Shown here piece after piece: positions 33,608 to 44,470 of a stretch of DNA of 64,000 nucleotides. Position numbers and translations under genes: made by a program. Under the pieces are notes generated by a model. It searched no databases. It saw only the letters and a list, made by a program, of their open reading frames with translations, and was not told the origin of the DNA. Source of the DNA: Trifolium pratense. Taxonomy: Eukaryota > Streptophyta > Magnoliopsida > Fabales > Fabaceae. The stretch lies in the NCBI RefSeq assembly GCF_020283565.1, contig NC_060059.1, positions 44,660,572-44,724,571 on the forward strand. Reading direction: 5' to 3'. Positions within the stretch are counted from its first letter, which is position 1, and the number at the start of each line of letters is the position of its first letter.

Positions 33608-36600
33608 ATGGCTGGAGAACACGAAAACCACGACAACTCTAACGTTAACACCCTGCAAGCCGCCGTCGTAGAGATTCGGCGCTTACAAACTCAGATTGCG
33701 GCCATAGAAGCCGAAAGAACTAATGAGAAAGAGAAAGCGAAGTTGATTTTGGAAGAGGAGGAGGGAGAGGGCGTCATGGACGTACAACCCTTAGCACAGC
33801 ACCTGTGGGATGCCCAAGTGGTGGAAACAATCAAGGTCCCTCACCTTCCTACTTTCGACGGAAAGACGGATCCAAGGGAGCACCTGATGGCAATTGGGAC
33901 ACAAACTGCCATAATCAATGCTCCGGAACATCTAAAGTGTAAATTACTAGCCGGCACCATCAAGGATGTCGCCCTGCGTTGGTACATGAACCTTCCAAAA
34001 AACTCAATTGAAAGTTATGCTGACTTTCATAAAAAATTTATTCACCAGTTCGCTGGATCGAAACACGTGAAAGTCACATCAACCAGTCTTTTCTCTATCC
34101 GCCAAAACCCTGGCGAGTCATTGCGTAATTTCCTCGCCAGATTTAGCGAAGCTACCATCAAAGTCTCAAATCCAAATCAGGAGATGTTTGTGGCAGCCTT
34201 CCACAATGGGCTAAGAGCGGGACATTTCAATGAGTCCTTAGCCCAAAAGCCAGCCTCGTCGATGCAAGAGGTAAACAAGAGGGCGGAGTGTTATATTAAG
34301 GGCGAAGAAAGTAACGCCGAGAAAAGGCAAAGAGACGTTAAGGAGAAGGAATACGTGGGCCGTGCCATTAGAGCGCCCGAACACCCACGACCAAAATCGG
34401 GGGGCCACCAAGGAGACCCATGGCAGAGGCACCATGGGAAGCCCTACCGCCAACCGCCCAGAAGAGAATTCAGGAATCATCCCGCCAATGAAGACTTCAC
34501 GCCATTAAACGCCTCAAAGGTTTACGTCTTAAATGAGATTCTGGCCACTGGTTTGGCAAACCTTCCCCCAAGGAGAACCAGTAACATCCCCATGGGGCTG
34601 GACGACAACGCCTGGTGCGCATATCACAGGTGTAGAGGTCACTCCACGGAGAAATGCTTCCGCTTAAGAGATTTAATCGAAGAACTAATCAAAAGCGGAC
34701 ACCTTCGCAAATTTATTGACGACGCCGCCCAAGGGCGAGTTGTCGTGCCAAAAGTTCCCCGGCAGGAGCCACGAGACCCTCCTGGGCCAAACAGAGAGCC
34801 TCCCAAGGGGAGGATCTCCGTAAATACAATAGCGGGGGGATTCTCAGGCGGGGGCGAATCAAGCTCAGCAAGGAAAAGGTATGTACGCCGAGCCATCTCG
34901 GAGATATACCTCGTAAGTCAACCCCAGCCATTAGACGTACCGGATTTGGCATTCACGGCAAAGGATGGTTTGGAGGTAGCACCCCACGACGATGATCCCT
35001 TAGTGATACAAGTCCAAATTTTGAACTGTGATGTGAAAAGAGTACTGATAGATTCGGGGAGTTCAGCGGACATTATGTACTGGGAAGCTTTCAAGGCCAT
35101 GCAATTAGCAGAAGAGCAATTGCAACCATACTCCGGAACCCTGGTTGGGTTCTCTGGCGAACAAGTGGACGTAATGGGTTACGCCTCCCTTCTTACCACG
35201 TTTGGAGAAGGCATCAACGCCAAAACTATCAAAGTGCGATATCTGGTAGTTAAAACTCCTTTTACCTCCTATAATATTATTATAGGAAGACCCGCCTTTA
35301 ACGCATTAGGGGCGGCCATGTCCACTTTATACCTAGCAATAAAATACCCCCTCGAGAATGGGGGAGTAGGAACAGTAAGGGGCGATCAGATTCTCGCCAA
35401 GAAGTGCTACGAGTCTAGCTTAAAGATACGACACCGAACTTCCAGCGCAAGCGGGAAATTCGAAAGAAGACAAGCCGCAACTCCAGGCGGCATAAACATG
35501 ATAGAGAGCGCAGATATGGATCCAAGGGAGGAATTCCAAGATCGAAGGGTAAGCCCTATAGAAGACCTGGAGCAGGTTCAAATTGGCGATTACCCTCACC
35601 AGACAACTAGCTTGGGAACAGCGTTGCCCAGCGAGGAGAGGAGACGAATCATCAAAATCCTGAAGGATAACGCTGACCTATTCGCATGGAAACCTTCAGA
35701 TATGCCAGGGATTGACGAAGGGGTGATAACACATAAACTCTCAATATCACCCAGCACAAAACCAGTTTCCCAAAGAAAAAGGAAGGTGGGAGAAGAAAGA
35801 CGAGTCGCTATTGCAGAAGAAGTAGAGAAACTAAAGGAAGCAGGATTCATCGAAGAAATAAAATACCCCTCATGGTTGGCAAATGTCGTCATGGTGAAAA
35901 AGGCCAACGGGAAGTGGAGAATGTGCGTGGACTTCACAGACTTAAACAAGGCGTGTCCCAAAGATCCATATCCCCTACCTAACATAGACAGGTTAATTGA
36001 TGGCGCCTCGGGGTGTAAGATGCTGAGTTTTATGGACGCCTACTCCGGATACAATCAAATAAAGATGAACCCCTCCGACGCCCGCCATACAGCCTTTATG
36101 TCGAATACCTGCAACTACTTTTACAACGTCATGCCTTTTGGACTGAAGAATGCGGGAGCAACATACCAAAGGTTGATGGACAGGGTTTTTGCTGAGCAAA
36201 TAGGGAAGAATTTAGAGGTATATATCGACGACATGGTAGTAAAAACTTCCGAGGGAAGTCACCATGATGATGATCTGTTGGACATCATGGGATCAGTAAG
36301 AAAGTACAACATGAGACTAAACCCAGCAAAGTGTTCCTTTGGGGTACAAGCCGGAAAATTCTTAGGGTTTATGCTCACCAGCAGAGGAATAGAGGCTAAC
36401 CCCGAAAAATGCCAAGCCATCATAGACATGAGGAGCCCTACATCCGTGAAAGAAGTACAGACCTTGACAGGCAGAATAGCCGCACTATCCAGATTCCTAT
36501 CATGTGCGGGCGAAAAGGGTTTCCACTTCTTCGCATCTCTTAGGAAAAATGAGAGATTTTCCTGGACGCCAGAATGCGAAGAAGCCTTCAAACAACTAAA

Positions 36601-38746
36601 AGAGTTCCTGGCATCACCGCCCATCTTGACACGCCCATTACCAGGTAACACCCTTTACCTATATCTCGCAGTCTCGGATAGAGCTTTGAGTTCAGCTCTA
36701 GTTCAAGAAATAGAGGGCGAAGAAAAACCTATATATTTTGTAAGTAGAACCTTAAGGGGAGCAGAAACAAGGTATCAAAGAATAGAGAGATTATCTCTCG
36801 CGGTAGTTGTCACAGCAAGAAAGTTAAGGCAGTATTTTCAAAGCCACCAGATAGTTGTTAAAACAGATTACCCTATCAAGAACGTCCTCCGAAAGCCAGA
36901 CTTGGCAGGAAGGATGGTGGCGTGGTCCGTGGAATTATCGGAATTTGACATCACCTTCTCACCTAGAGGGGCCATTAAGTCACAAAGACTAGCTGATTTT
37001 GTATTGGAGATGTCTACTCCGCCAACAACAGAGAAAACGGCGTTTTGGACACTCTCAGTTGACGGGGCCTCCAATGTGCGAGGAAGTGGAGCCGGAATAG
37101 TACTGGAAGGACCGGATGGCGTGATGATAGAACAATCACTACGTTTCGCCTTCAAAGCTAGCAACAACCAAGCGGAATACGAGGCTTTGATAGCAGGAAT
37201 GAAGTTGGCAAGCGATATGGAGGTAAAAGAGCTAAAGGCCATGAGTGATTCCCAGCTGGTAACCAACCAAGTATCAGGGAAGTTTCAAACGAAAGAGCCG
37301 CAGTTAATCAAATACGTGGAGAAGGTGCAGAACCTAGCTAAGCATTTCGATTCGTTCGAATTAGTCTACGTTCCCCGCGAACAAAACATGAGAGCAGATC
37401 TATTGTCAAAGTTGGCGAGCACCAAAAAACCAGGAAGCCATAGAACCGTTATCCAAGAAACCATAAAAACTCCCAGCATCAACGGGGAAGAGGTAATGAT
37501 GGTAATAGAAGAAGAAGACTGGAGATCGCCCATTATCCGGTACCTCCAAAAGGATGAGCTCCCGAAAGAAAGGGAAAAGGCTTTTAAATTAAGGAAAATG
37601 GCGGCATGGTATTCAATGGTAGGGGATAAGCTATATAAAAGAGGATTCGCGTCCCCCCTCCTTTTATGCGTCAATACTGAAGAAGCCAAGCGCATCATGA
37701 ATGAAGTACACGAAGGATCATGTGGTAGTCATATCGGTTCAAGAGCATTAGCAGGAAAGATATTGAGAGCAGGATTTTATTGGCCAGATATACATGATGA
37801 TACCGCCATGTATGTAAGAAACTGTGACAAATGCCAAAGACACGCCAACCTGCATCACGTTCCGGGGGAGCCACTAAAGTCAGTATTATCCCCTTGGCCC
37901 TTTTTCATGTGGGGTGTAGATATCGTTGGTCCATTTCCGGTTGGCTATAAACAAGCGCGATGGATCATCGTCGCCGTAGACTACTTTACAAAATGGATTG
38001 AAGCAGAGCCGGTATCCAGCATCTCGGCGGAACAGGTAAAAATCTTTTATTGGAAGAAAATCATCTGCAGATTTGGATTGCCCAAATACATCGTATCCGA
38101 CAACGGTACACAGTTCGCCAGCGAAAAGGTCGTTGAATTCTGTCGAAGCAAAGGAATCAAAAACACCTTTATATCAGTGGAGCATCCACAAGCTAACGGA
38201 CAAGCAGAGTCAGCAAACAAGGTGATACTAAGAGCTTTAAAAAGAAGGCTAGATAGTAAAGGCGAAGCTTGGGTAGCCCACATCTCACCCATCCTCTGGT
38301 CGTATCACACCACTCCCCAATCCTCGACAGGAGAAGCGCCATTTACAATGGTCTATGGTTCGGACGCGATGATCCCGGTGGAAATAAATCCTCCTAGTTG
38401 GCGCAGAGAAACCACGACGCAGGAAGAGAACGACAGAGCTCTGGAAGAGAACCTAGACATGATCGAGGAAAGAAGAGAAAGAGCGCATTTCAGGGAATTC
38501 GCCATAAAGCAAAGAGCCGCTAGGCGTTATAATACGAGAGTCAAACAAAGGAGTTTTCAAGAAGGCGACCTGGTGCTGAAAAGACCTATGGGAAAGGATA
38601 AAGGAGGAAAGTTCGCAGCAAACTGGGAAGGCCCCTTTCGGGTGCAAGAAGCTTTCGAAGGAGGAGCATATCGCCTAGAGACCATGGAAGGAAAAATCCT
38701 CCCAAGGACATGGAACGTAGCAAACCTAAAGTTCTACTATAGCTAA
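33608..38746 (+). CDS. Gag-Pol polyprotein of the Tat-lineage Ty3/gypsy element
   Basis: 1712 aa in a single uninterrupted frame. Order: Gag (about 76-240, FDGKTDP to ECYIKGEE); a knuckle-like CAYHRCRGHSTEKC (337-350); aspartic protease with IDSGSS (D482); reverse transcriptase (about 740-960) with MDAYSGYNQI, MPFGLKNAGATYQ and YIDD (872-875); RNase H (about 1010-1135); a second, archaeal-type RNase H (about 1145-1285: SVDGASN, NNQAEYEALIAGM, SDSQLV, NMRADLLSKLAS); integrase with H1368/H1375/C1406/C1409 and a D-x59-D-x35-E triad at D1438, D1498 and E1534. It ends without a chromodomain. All key catalytic residues are present, so the protein looks functional. The double RNase H places it in the Tat lineage. 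Start ATG lies 64 bp after the primer site. Confidence 0.97.
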   Translation: MAGEHENHDNSNVNTLQAAVVEIRRLQTQIAAIEAERTNEKEKAKLILEEEEGEGVMDVQPLAQHLWDAQVVETIKVPHLPTFDGKTDPREHLMAIGTQTAIINAPEHLKCKLLAGTIKDVALRWYMNLPKNSIESYADFHKKFIHQFAGSKHVKVTSTSLFSIRQNPGESLRNFLARFSEATIKVSNPNQEMFVAAFHNGLRAGHFNESLAQKPASSMQEVNKRAECYIKGEESNAEKRQRDVKEKEYVGRAIRAPEHPRPKSGGHQGDPWQRHHGKPYRQPPRREFRNHPANEDFTPLNASKVYVLNEILATGLANLPPRRTSNIPMGLDDNAWCAYHRCRGHSTEKCFRLRDLIEELIKSGHLRKFIDDAAQGRVVVPKVPRQEPRDPPGPNREPPKGRISVNTIAGGFSGGGESSSARKRYVRRAISEIYLVSQPQPLDVPDLAFTAKDGLEVAPHDDDPLVIQVQILNCDVKRVLIDSGSSADIMYWEAFKAMQLAEEQLQPYSGTLVGFSGEQVDVMGYASLLTTFGEGINAKTIKVRYLVVKTPFTSYNIIIGRPAFNALGAAMSTLYLAIKYPLENGGVGTVRGDQILAKKCYESSLKIRHRTSSASGKFERRQAATPGGINMIESADMDPREEFQDRRVSPIEDLEQVQIGDYPHQTTSLGTALPSEERRRIIKILKDNADLFAWKPSDMPGIDEGVITHKLSISPSTKPVSQRKRKVGEERRVAIAEEVEKLKEAGFIEEIKYPSWLANVVMVKKANGKWRMCVDFTDLNKACPKDPYPLPNIDRLIDGASGCKMLSFMDAYSGYNQIKMNPSDARHTAFMSNTCNYFYNVMPFGLKNAGATYQRLMDRVFAEQIGKNLEVYIDDMVVKTSEGSHHDDDLLDIMGSVRKYNMRLNPAKCSFGVQAGKFLGFMLTSRGIEANPEKCQAIIDMRSPTSVKEVQTLTGRIAALSRFLSCAGEKGFHFFASLRKNERFSWTPECEEAFKQLKEFLASPPILTRPLPGNTLYLYLAVSDRALSSALVQEIEGEEKPIYFVSRTLRGAETRYQRIERLSLAVVVTARKLRQYFQSHQIVVKTDYPIKNVLRKPDLAGRMVAWSVELSEFDITFSPRGAIKSQRLADFVLEMSTPPTTEKTAFWTLSVDGASNVRGSGAGIVLEGPDGVMIEQSLRFAFKASNNQAEYEALIAGMKLASDMEVKELKAMSDSQLVTNQVSGKFQTKEPQLIKYVEKVQNLAKHFDSFELVYVPREQNMRADLLSKLASTKKPGSHRTVIQETIKTPSINGEEVMMVIEEEDWRSPIIRYLQKDELPKEREKAFKLRKMAAWYSMVGDKLYKRGFASPLLLCVNTEEAKRIMNEVHEGSCGSHIGSRALAGKILRAGFYWPDIHDDTAMYVRNCDKCQRHANLHHVPGEPLKSVLSPWPFFMWGVDIVGPFPVGYKQARWIIVAVDYFTKWIEAEPVSSISAEQVKIFYWKKIICRFGLPKYIVSDNGTQFASEKVVEFCRSKGIKNTFISVEHPQANGQAESANKVILRALKRRLDSKGEAWVAHISPILWSYHTTPQSSTGEAPFTMVYGSDAMIPVEINPPSWRRETTTQEENDRALEENLDMIEERRERAHFREFAIKQRAARRYNTRVKQRSFQEGDLVLKRPMGKDKGGKFAANWEGPFRVQEAFEGGAYRLETMEGKILPRTWNVANLKFYYS

Positions 38747-39080
38747 TCACGGAGCATCACTTTATCGGTGGAAGAATAAGTAAAACCATTCTCTTCTTTT
38801 AGCAATATTTTTAAATGATGTATAAGAACCGTTTTCATAAAGGAATAAAAAAAAAAAAAAAACAATGAGACACTCTTTTCCCCTGTTTCAACGGGGGTTT
38901 TTATCGAGGCTCATTGAATTTCAAAATTCTAGTAGTTTATATCTTCTTGCATATCCCAAAATATTTGCGTCAATAAAGGTCAACCTGATTAAGTTACGGG
39001 CTCTGAACCAACAAAAATGGTTATCTCAAACTTGAGCTCTGAATCTTTACTTAAAGATCAACTCAGATGTGAGCGCTGAA
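38747..39080 (+). other. region between pol and the tandem repeats
   Basis: Non-coding, with a poly-A run (38847-38863) and a CCCCTGTTTCAACGGGGGTT hairpin (38880-38900), which could act in 3'-end formation of a pol transcript. That role is inferred only. Confidence 0.45.
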
Positions 39081-39086
39081 CCAAAA

Positions 39087-40640
39087 ACAAGGGTTACAGT
39101 GCCTTGGCGTCACCTTCGAGTTGGGTACGTCAGAAAAAAAAAATTTATTAAACAAGGGTTACAGTGCCTTGGCGTCACCCACGAGTTGGGTACGTCAGAA
39201 AAAAAAATTATTAAACAAAGGTTACAGTGCCTTGGCGTCACCCACGAGTTAGGTACGTCAGAAAAAAAAAATTATTAAACAAAGGTTACAGTGCCTTGGC
39301 GTCACCCACGAGTTAGGTACGTCAGAAAAAAAAAATTTATTAAACAAGGGTTACAGTGCCTTGGCGTCACCTTCGAGTTGGGTACGTCAGAAAAAAAAAT
39401 TTATTAAACAAGGGTTACAGTGCCTTGGCGTCACCCACGAGTTAGGTACGTCAGAAAAAAAAAATTTATTAAACAAGGGTTACAGTGCCTTGGCGTCACC
39501 TTCGAGTTGGGTACGTCAGAAAAAAAAAAATTTTATTAAACAAGGGTTACAGTGCCTTGGCGTCACCCACGAGTTGGGTACGTCAGAAAAAAAAATTATT
39601 AAACAAAGGTTACAGTGCCTTGGCGTCACCTTCGAGTTGGGTACGTCAGAAAAAAAAATTTATTAAACAAGGGTTACAGTGCCTTGGCGTCACCTTCGAG
39701 TTGGGTACGTCAGAAAAAAAAATTTATTAAACAAGGGTTACAGTGCCTTGGCGTCACCCACGAGTTAGGTACGTCAGAAAAAAAAATTTATTAAACAAGG
39801 GTTACAGTGCCTTGGCGTCACCTTCGAGTTGGGTACGTCAGAAAAAAAAAATTTATTAAACAAGGGTTACAGTGCCTTGGCGTCACCCACGAGTTGGGTA
39901 CGTCAGAAAAAAAAATTATTAAACAAAGGTTACAGTGCCTTGGCGTCACCCACGAGTTAGGTACGTCAGAAAAAAAAATTTATTAAACAAGGGTTACAGT
40001 GCCTTGGCGTCACCTTCGAGTTGGGTACGTCAGAAAAAAAAATTTATTAAACAAGGGTTACAGTGCCTTGGCGTCACCCACGAGTTAGGTACGTCAGAAA
40101 AAAAAAATTTATTAAACAAGGGTTACAGTGCCTTGGCGTCACCTTCGAGTTGGGTACGTCAGAAAAAAAAAAATTTATTAAACAAGGGTTACAGTGCCTT
40201 GGCGTCACCCACGAGTTGGGTACGTCAGAAAAAAAAATTATTAAACAAAGGTTACAGTGCCTTGGCGTCACCTTCGAGTTGGGTACGTCAGAAAAAAAAA
40301 TTTATTAAACAAAGGTTACAGTGCCTTGGCGTCACCTTCGAGTTGGGTACGTCAGAAAAAAAAATTTATTAAACAAGGGTTACAGTGCCTTGGCGTCACC
40401 TTCGAGTTGGGTACGTCAGAAAAAAAAAAAATTTTATTAAACAAGGGTTACAGTGCCTTGGCGTCACCTACGAGTTGGGTACGTCAGAAAAAGCAAAATT
40501 AAAAGGGTTGAAAGGCCTTGGCGCTACCTGTAAGTCTTACGAGTTGGGTACGTCAGAAAAAGAAAAATCAAAAAAGGTTGCAAGGCCTTGGCGTTACCTG
40601 TAAGTCTTACGAGTTGGGTACGTCAGAAAAAGATACAACA
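39087..40640 (+). repeat. ~24 tandem repeats of ~64 bp in the 3' part of the retrotransposon
   Basis: Each unit contains TTACAGTGCCTTGGCGTCAC, then TTCGAGTTGGG or CACGAGTTRGG, TACGTCAG, an A run of 8-12 and TTTATTAAACAA. About 22 units are close copies and the last two diverge (GGCGCTACCTGTAAGTCTTACGAG). The unit has no stop in several frames, so long open frames across it are artefacts. Similar arrays are known in Retand-type elements. Confidence 0.95.
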
Positions 40641-41003
40641 AAGAAAGGCGAAATTATCAACACCGCCGGAAGAAGCTTATACACAACCAAAGCAGGCGAT
40701 TCATTATACCACAAAAAAACAACAGGTATAAAGTTATTTGCATCAATTTACAATTATTATAGAAAGTAGAAGATGTCACAGGTGCAAGGACGAAGTTTCC
40801 TAGACAAAGACGACAGAAGGCGTTACCTCACAACGTAATGCAAAAATAATTCGTAAAGCTATGAAAAGAAGAAATCAGACGAATAAAGAACTTTATAAAG
40901 GACCCAGCCAAGGGGCAAAATTGTTCAAAGCCACAAAAGGGCATACAAAATAATTACAAAAAGCCACAGAAGGGCAGAAACAAGATCATTACAAAGAGAT
41001 CAT
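40641..41003. other. retrotransposon spacer and 3' end of the antisense gene
   Basis: AT-rich sequence after the repeat array. It should contain the 3' UTR of the minus-strand gene ending at 41004. A repeated CCACAGAAGGGCA/CCACAAAAGGGCA phrase occurs at 40930-40980. Confidence 0.45.
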
Positions 41004-43109
41004 TCATTGAGGAGGAACATAGGGAACGAGCTTGCCGTCAACAATTTGATTCATTGCATCAGCTTCGCCAAGGCGCTTAGCATCGAGATCCGGGAAAAGA
41101 AGCTTGACCTGTTCTATAGCAAAAGAAAAGCCCTCGTCATATTGGTTGGCGGCATAGAGCTGAAGCTCTGTGACATCACTCTCCAATCTAACTTTCTCAT
41201 CAGCTAAGGTCCCAATAGACTGTACCGCTTCATCCTTCTCCTTGGATAGTTTAGAGAGTTTCTCAGCCTGGGCAGCAGCATTCTCCTTGAGCTTAGCCTC
41301 CGAAGCGGCATAGCTTTCTTTAACTTTAGACAGCTTTTCTTCATACTCTTTCTTCAGTCTCTCTGTCTCGCCCTCCCTTTCTTCCTTCAACTTTTTAATG
41401 TCATCCTCCAGCTTCGCCTTGGTTTCAGAATACCTCTTCTCAATATCAGCGAGGTTATCATCAACCATCTTCACCTTCTGCCTCGCCTCCACAACCTCTT
41501 GCTCCTGGCGGTTTGTCAACAGATAATTGAGAAGAGTACCCTTGACTTCATACTCTAAGGCTTTCTTCCTCAGGTCTTCCGTCGAAGTGTTGGTGAAGCG
41601 AGTCATGTCACCCACCATGGTTACTCCTCTCTCAATGAATTCCAGAGGATCGAAGGAGCTCCAGGAAAGGGGCGCAGCGGTTTCAGCATCTTGAGAAGGA
41701 GGCTGAGAAGAACTGGAAGCCGCACCTTTGCCCTTGTCGGCACCCCCAGCATTTTGAATAGTTTTCTCTATCTTTTGTTTTTTGGGAGGAGGAGGAGCAG
41801 CACCCTCGTTTCCCTCCGCTTCAGCAGCTGTCTTTCCAGGGATCTCAACACGGATCCGCCCTTCATGCTTCTTCTTGCTCCGCCCTTCCTTCATAGCAGC
41901 TTCCTCCACTTGCAGCTTTTTCAGGGGATCAGTCACGTCGACAACAGGATTGGCTCTTTGCTGGCGAGCTTTAGCCAAGAATGCCAGTCTCTCCTCATTA
42001 GAAATAGTCCTCATTCTCTCTGCAAAAGTAAAAAGAGGCAAAGAAATACAAGTTAGTAACGAGGCGAGATCAACATTAAACAAATAAAAGATACAAATTT
42101 ATTACTTACGCAAATATTCTTCCAAGGCGCCACTATTACCCTCACACCTAAGAACGTCAGAGGTATCCATAAGGGCATAGGAATCAAGGAAGTTGACGGT
42201 ATCTTGCTCAAAGTCGCTCAAAGCCTCAAAGATGGCTCCCTTGATAAGCCTAGGGTTTTTGGTCCAATAGAAAGGAAATAAAGGATCCTCAACCTCATCA
42301 TACATCAGGTCAGGAAATTTCTCATCATGGCGAACCCGAAGGAAAGAATCTTTGAAGTTTTTGAAATTGGAGGCATATAAGCTTAGGAGACGACGGTTGG
42401 GTTGACTACTAAGGGAAACTAGAGATTGAGGTTTTAGGTTCTTTATTTGGTAAAAAGAGAAGAAAACACCAACAGAAGGGTCTAGGTTAAAACCTGAACA
42501 CATTACCTCGAAAGCTTTTATAAAGGCCCAACTATTAGGATGAAGTTGGGTGGGGGCGACATTAAGAACCCTCAACATCTCAGCCTCGAAAGAGGTGAAA
42601 GGCAACCAAATATTGAGGGGCTGGATCACGCCAGTATAAAGATAGAAATAATCTGGCGGGGTAACATTCTGGAGAAACACGAACTCGCCCTCCCTGACGG
42701 GTTCGGTTATAATCAGATCTTCACGAAGAAGGGAATCAGAGAGTTTGACAGCTTTCCTAAAGCTCCTCACCATCTCCACACTAGTATACTTTGAAGAAAC
42801 TTCCATGGTGACTGGAGCGTAGTCGGCAACGACCAGGTCTCGGCAGGGGTTCTTCCGCTTTCCTGTGAAAGAGGAAGGGGAGATTATGACGCAATCACTG
42901 TCATTACTACTATCACTACTGTTATCACTATCACTACTACTACTCCCAACATCAAAACCCCATAATTCCGAATAAAACCCCCGGCTATTAAGAACGCCGT
43001 TAGCCCTAGTATAGTGGGCTTGAACTTGTTGCGCCCACTCGAGATAACTAGGAGAGGAAATAGGAACTCTCCCACCATCATCCTCATCTAACTCCCTCAA
43101 AATAACCAT
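41004..43109 (-). CDS. antisense extra ORF of the retrotransposon, spliced, PF04195-like with coiled coil
   Basis: Exon 1 43109-42110 and exon 2 42019-41004 join at TTGC|GTAAGT...TTTTGCAG|AGAG, giving an unbroken 671-aa protein. Without splicing, exon 1 ends in a stop three codons on. Residues 1-80 are acidic and Ser/Asp-rich (SSSSDSDNSSDSSNDSD), followed by a basic GKRKNP. Residues about 105-250 (PLNIWLPFTSFEAEMLRVLN, LHPNSWAFIKAFEVMC) resemble the putative gypsy-type transposon domain PF04195. Basic and Pro-rich linkers follow (KKKHEGR, PPPPKKQK). Residues about 500-630 are a long charged coiled coil, and the end reads VDGKLVPYVPPQ. A TATA-like CTTTATAAG lies upstream (43345-43353). Function is unknown. 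A nuclear, self-associating accessory protein is my inference. Confidence 0.8.
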
Positions 43110-43344
43110 TTTTTCTAAACCTAATTAAAAAATTAGGGTCCCTACTCAAGACAGACCAAATCGGCAAAAAGGAGTAAGGTATGAAAGAAAGAATACCTCA
43201 AAGGAATTGACAAAGCTTGGAGAAATAAACTGGAAGCGTCCTAATCGTTGAACAAAGGCTTGCTGGATCGAAGAAGGATATGCGAAAGAGAATGCTGATT
43301 CGCGAGAAGAAATAAGTAAAGGGAAAGAAGAAACGGAGATACTA

Positions 43345-43353
43345 CTTATAAAG
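43345..43353 (-). promoter_or_regulatory. TATA-like box for the 671-aa antisense gene
   Basis: The minus strand reads CTTTATAAG about 240 bp before the ATG at 43109. It is the first of three such boxes, one ahead of each antisense ORF. Confidence 0.5.
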
Positions 43354-43752
43354 AGGGAAATCTTTTCGTTTTGGTTGAAGTCCAGAAGTCGAAGTAAGAA
43401 GTACCAAGTGCGCCGTCGGATTAAATACGCGTCAAAAAGCGTGTATCCCGAGAATAAGTTTTGGAAGATTTATCGTCAAATAGTTATCACCCTAAAAGGC
43501 GAACATGAAGTCGCCTCGAAACACAATGCGCCTCTGGAGTGACCACGCCAAAAGTACAAACCTCGCCTTTTTTGAGCATAATATAAGTAAAGGAAAAACG
43601 CTCAAAAAGAGAAAAAATTCAAGATTAAGGAGAAAGCAAAACACAAGAACAATAAATTCAGCCCTAGACCAAAAATCTTTATTAATTTTGAAAAATAAAG
43701 GTACAACGACAGAAAGCAAAATTACAAAGAAAAACTAATCTTAAAAGTCCTA

Positions 43753-44070
43753 TCACTCGGACTCGGAATCTTTTGGCGCAGGCTCAGGGAAAGTCATCTT
43801 GGATTCCACGGTGACCCGAGACCCCTCTTCTTCACTAGACGAAGAAGCACGAAGCTCAGGAGGAACGTAGGTCTCCAGAAACGAAACGTAATCCTCATCG
43901 CCACTACCAGAATCGGAGGTATCCGAGGAAAGGACGATAACCTCCACCTTTTTGACATCCTTAGACCTTCGGGAGCGAGTGAAGTTGGAGGTAGACACCT
44001 CTACCCTTTTCTTCCTTCGCTGAGGCGGGGTGCTTCTGGCAACAGGTTTTTTCGCATTGTTATTTTCCAT
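43753..44070 (-). CDS. small acidic/basic antisense ORF of the retrotransposon
   Basis: 105 aa. The N-terminal half is basic with an NLS-like cluster (PPQRRKKRVEVSTSNFTRSR RSK region), and the C-terminal half is Ser/Asp/Glu-rich (SSDTSDSGSGDEDYVSFLET; SSSSEEEG). No known domain. A TATA-like CTATAAATA (44119-44127) sits about 50 bp before the ATG, close enough for a short leader. Composition echoes the N terminus of the neighbouring 671-aa protein. It could be a remnant or a separate small nuclear protein. Confidence 0.55.
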   Translation of the reverse strand: MENNNAKKPVARSTPPQRRKKRVEVSTSNFTRSRRSKDVKKVEVIVLSSDTSDSGSGDEDYVSFLETYVPPELRASSSSEEEGSRVTVESKMTFPEPAPKDSESE

Positions 44071-44118
44071 CTTAAAGATTCAAAACAAGAGGATAAAAAT
44101 TCGAGTTTTGAGCAGGTG

Positions 44119-44127
44119 ATATTTATA
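44119..44127 (-). promoter_or_regulatory. TATA-like box for the 105-aa antisense ORF
   Basis: The minus strand reads CTATAAATA, about 50 bp upstream of the ATG at 44070. Confidence 0.5.
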
Positions 44128-44470
44128 GTCAATATTTAACCTTAACATCGTTATTAACGGTAGTAATAAATGCTTGAACGGTTGCAGCCACCGAGCTTTG
44201 ACCATCTCGAAAAATGTCACTTTTACGTTTCCAAGGAGTCAAAATTTGACCCATTTTAGTTATTAAAGACTGCAAAGGAAGGCGGTACCAGAAAGGACAG
44301 AAGAGCAACACATAAGTAAAGGAAATTGCTTAAGCATTCAAATTCGTACAAAAGAAATACAACGGAAGCAAAGAAACAGAATAAAAATAACAAAGATCCC
44401 AAAATCCGGAAGCAAATTACAAATACTAGAAAGAAAAGCATAAAACGGAAAGATGAGCAAACAAAAGACT

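Noticed and set aside
39069..40603. Long plus-strand frames across the 64-bp repeats, and a CRISPR-like look of regular repeats
   Set aside because: The repeat unit simply lacks stops in several frames, so overlapping frames give the same peptide words. Units are contiguous with no unique spacers, and the DNA is plant nuclear.
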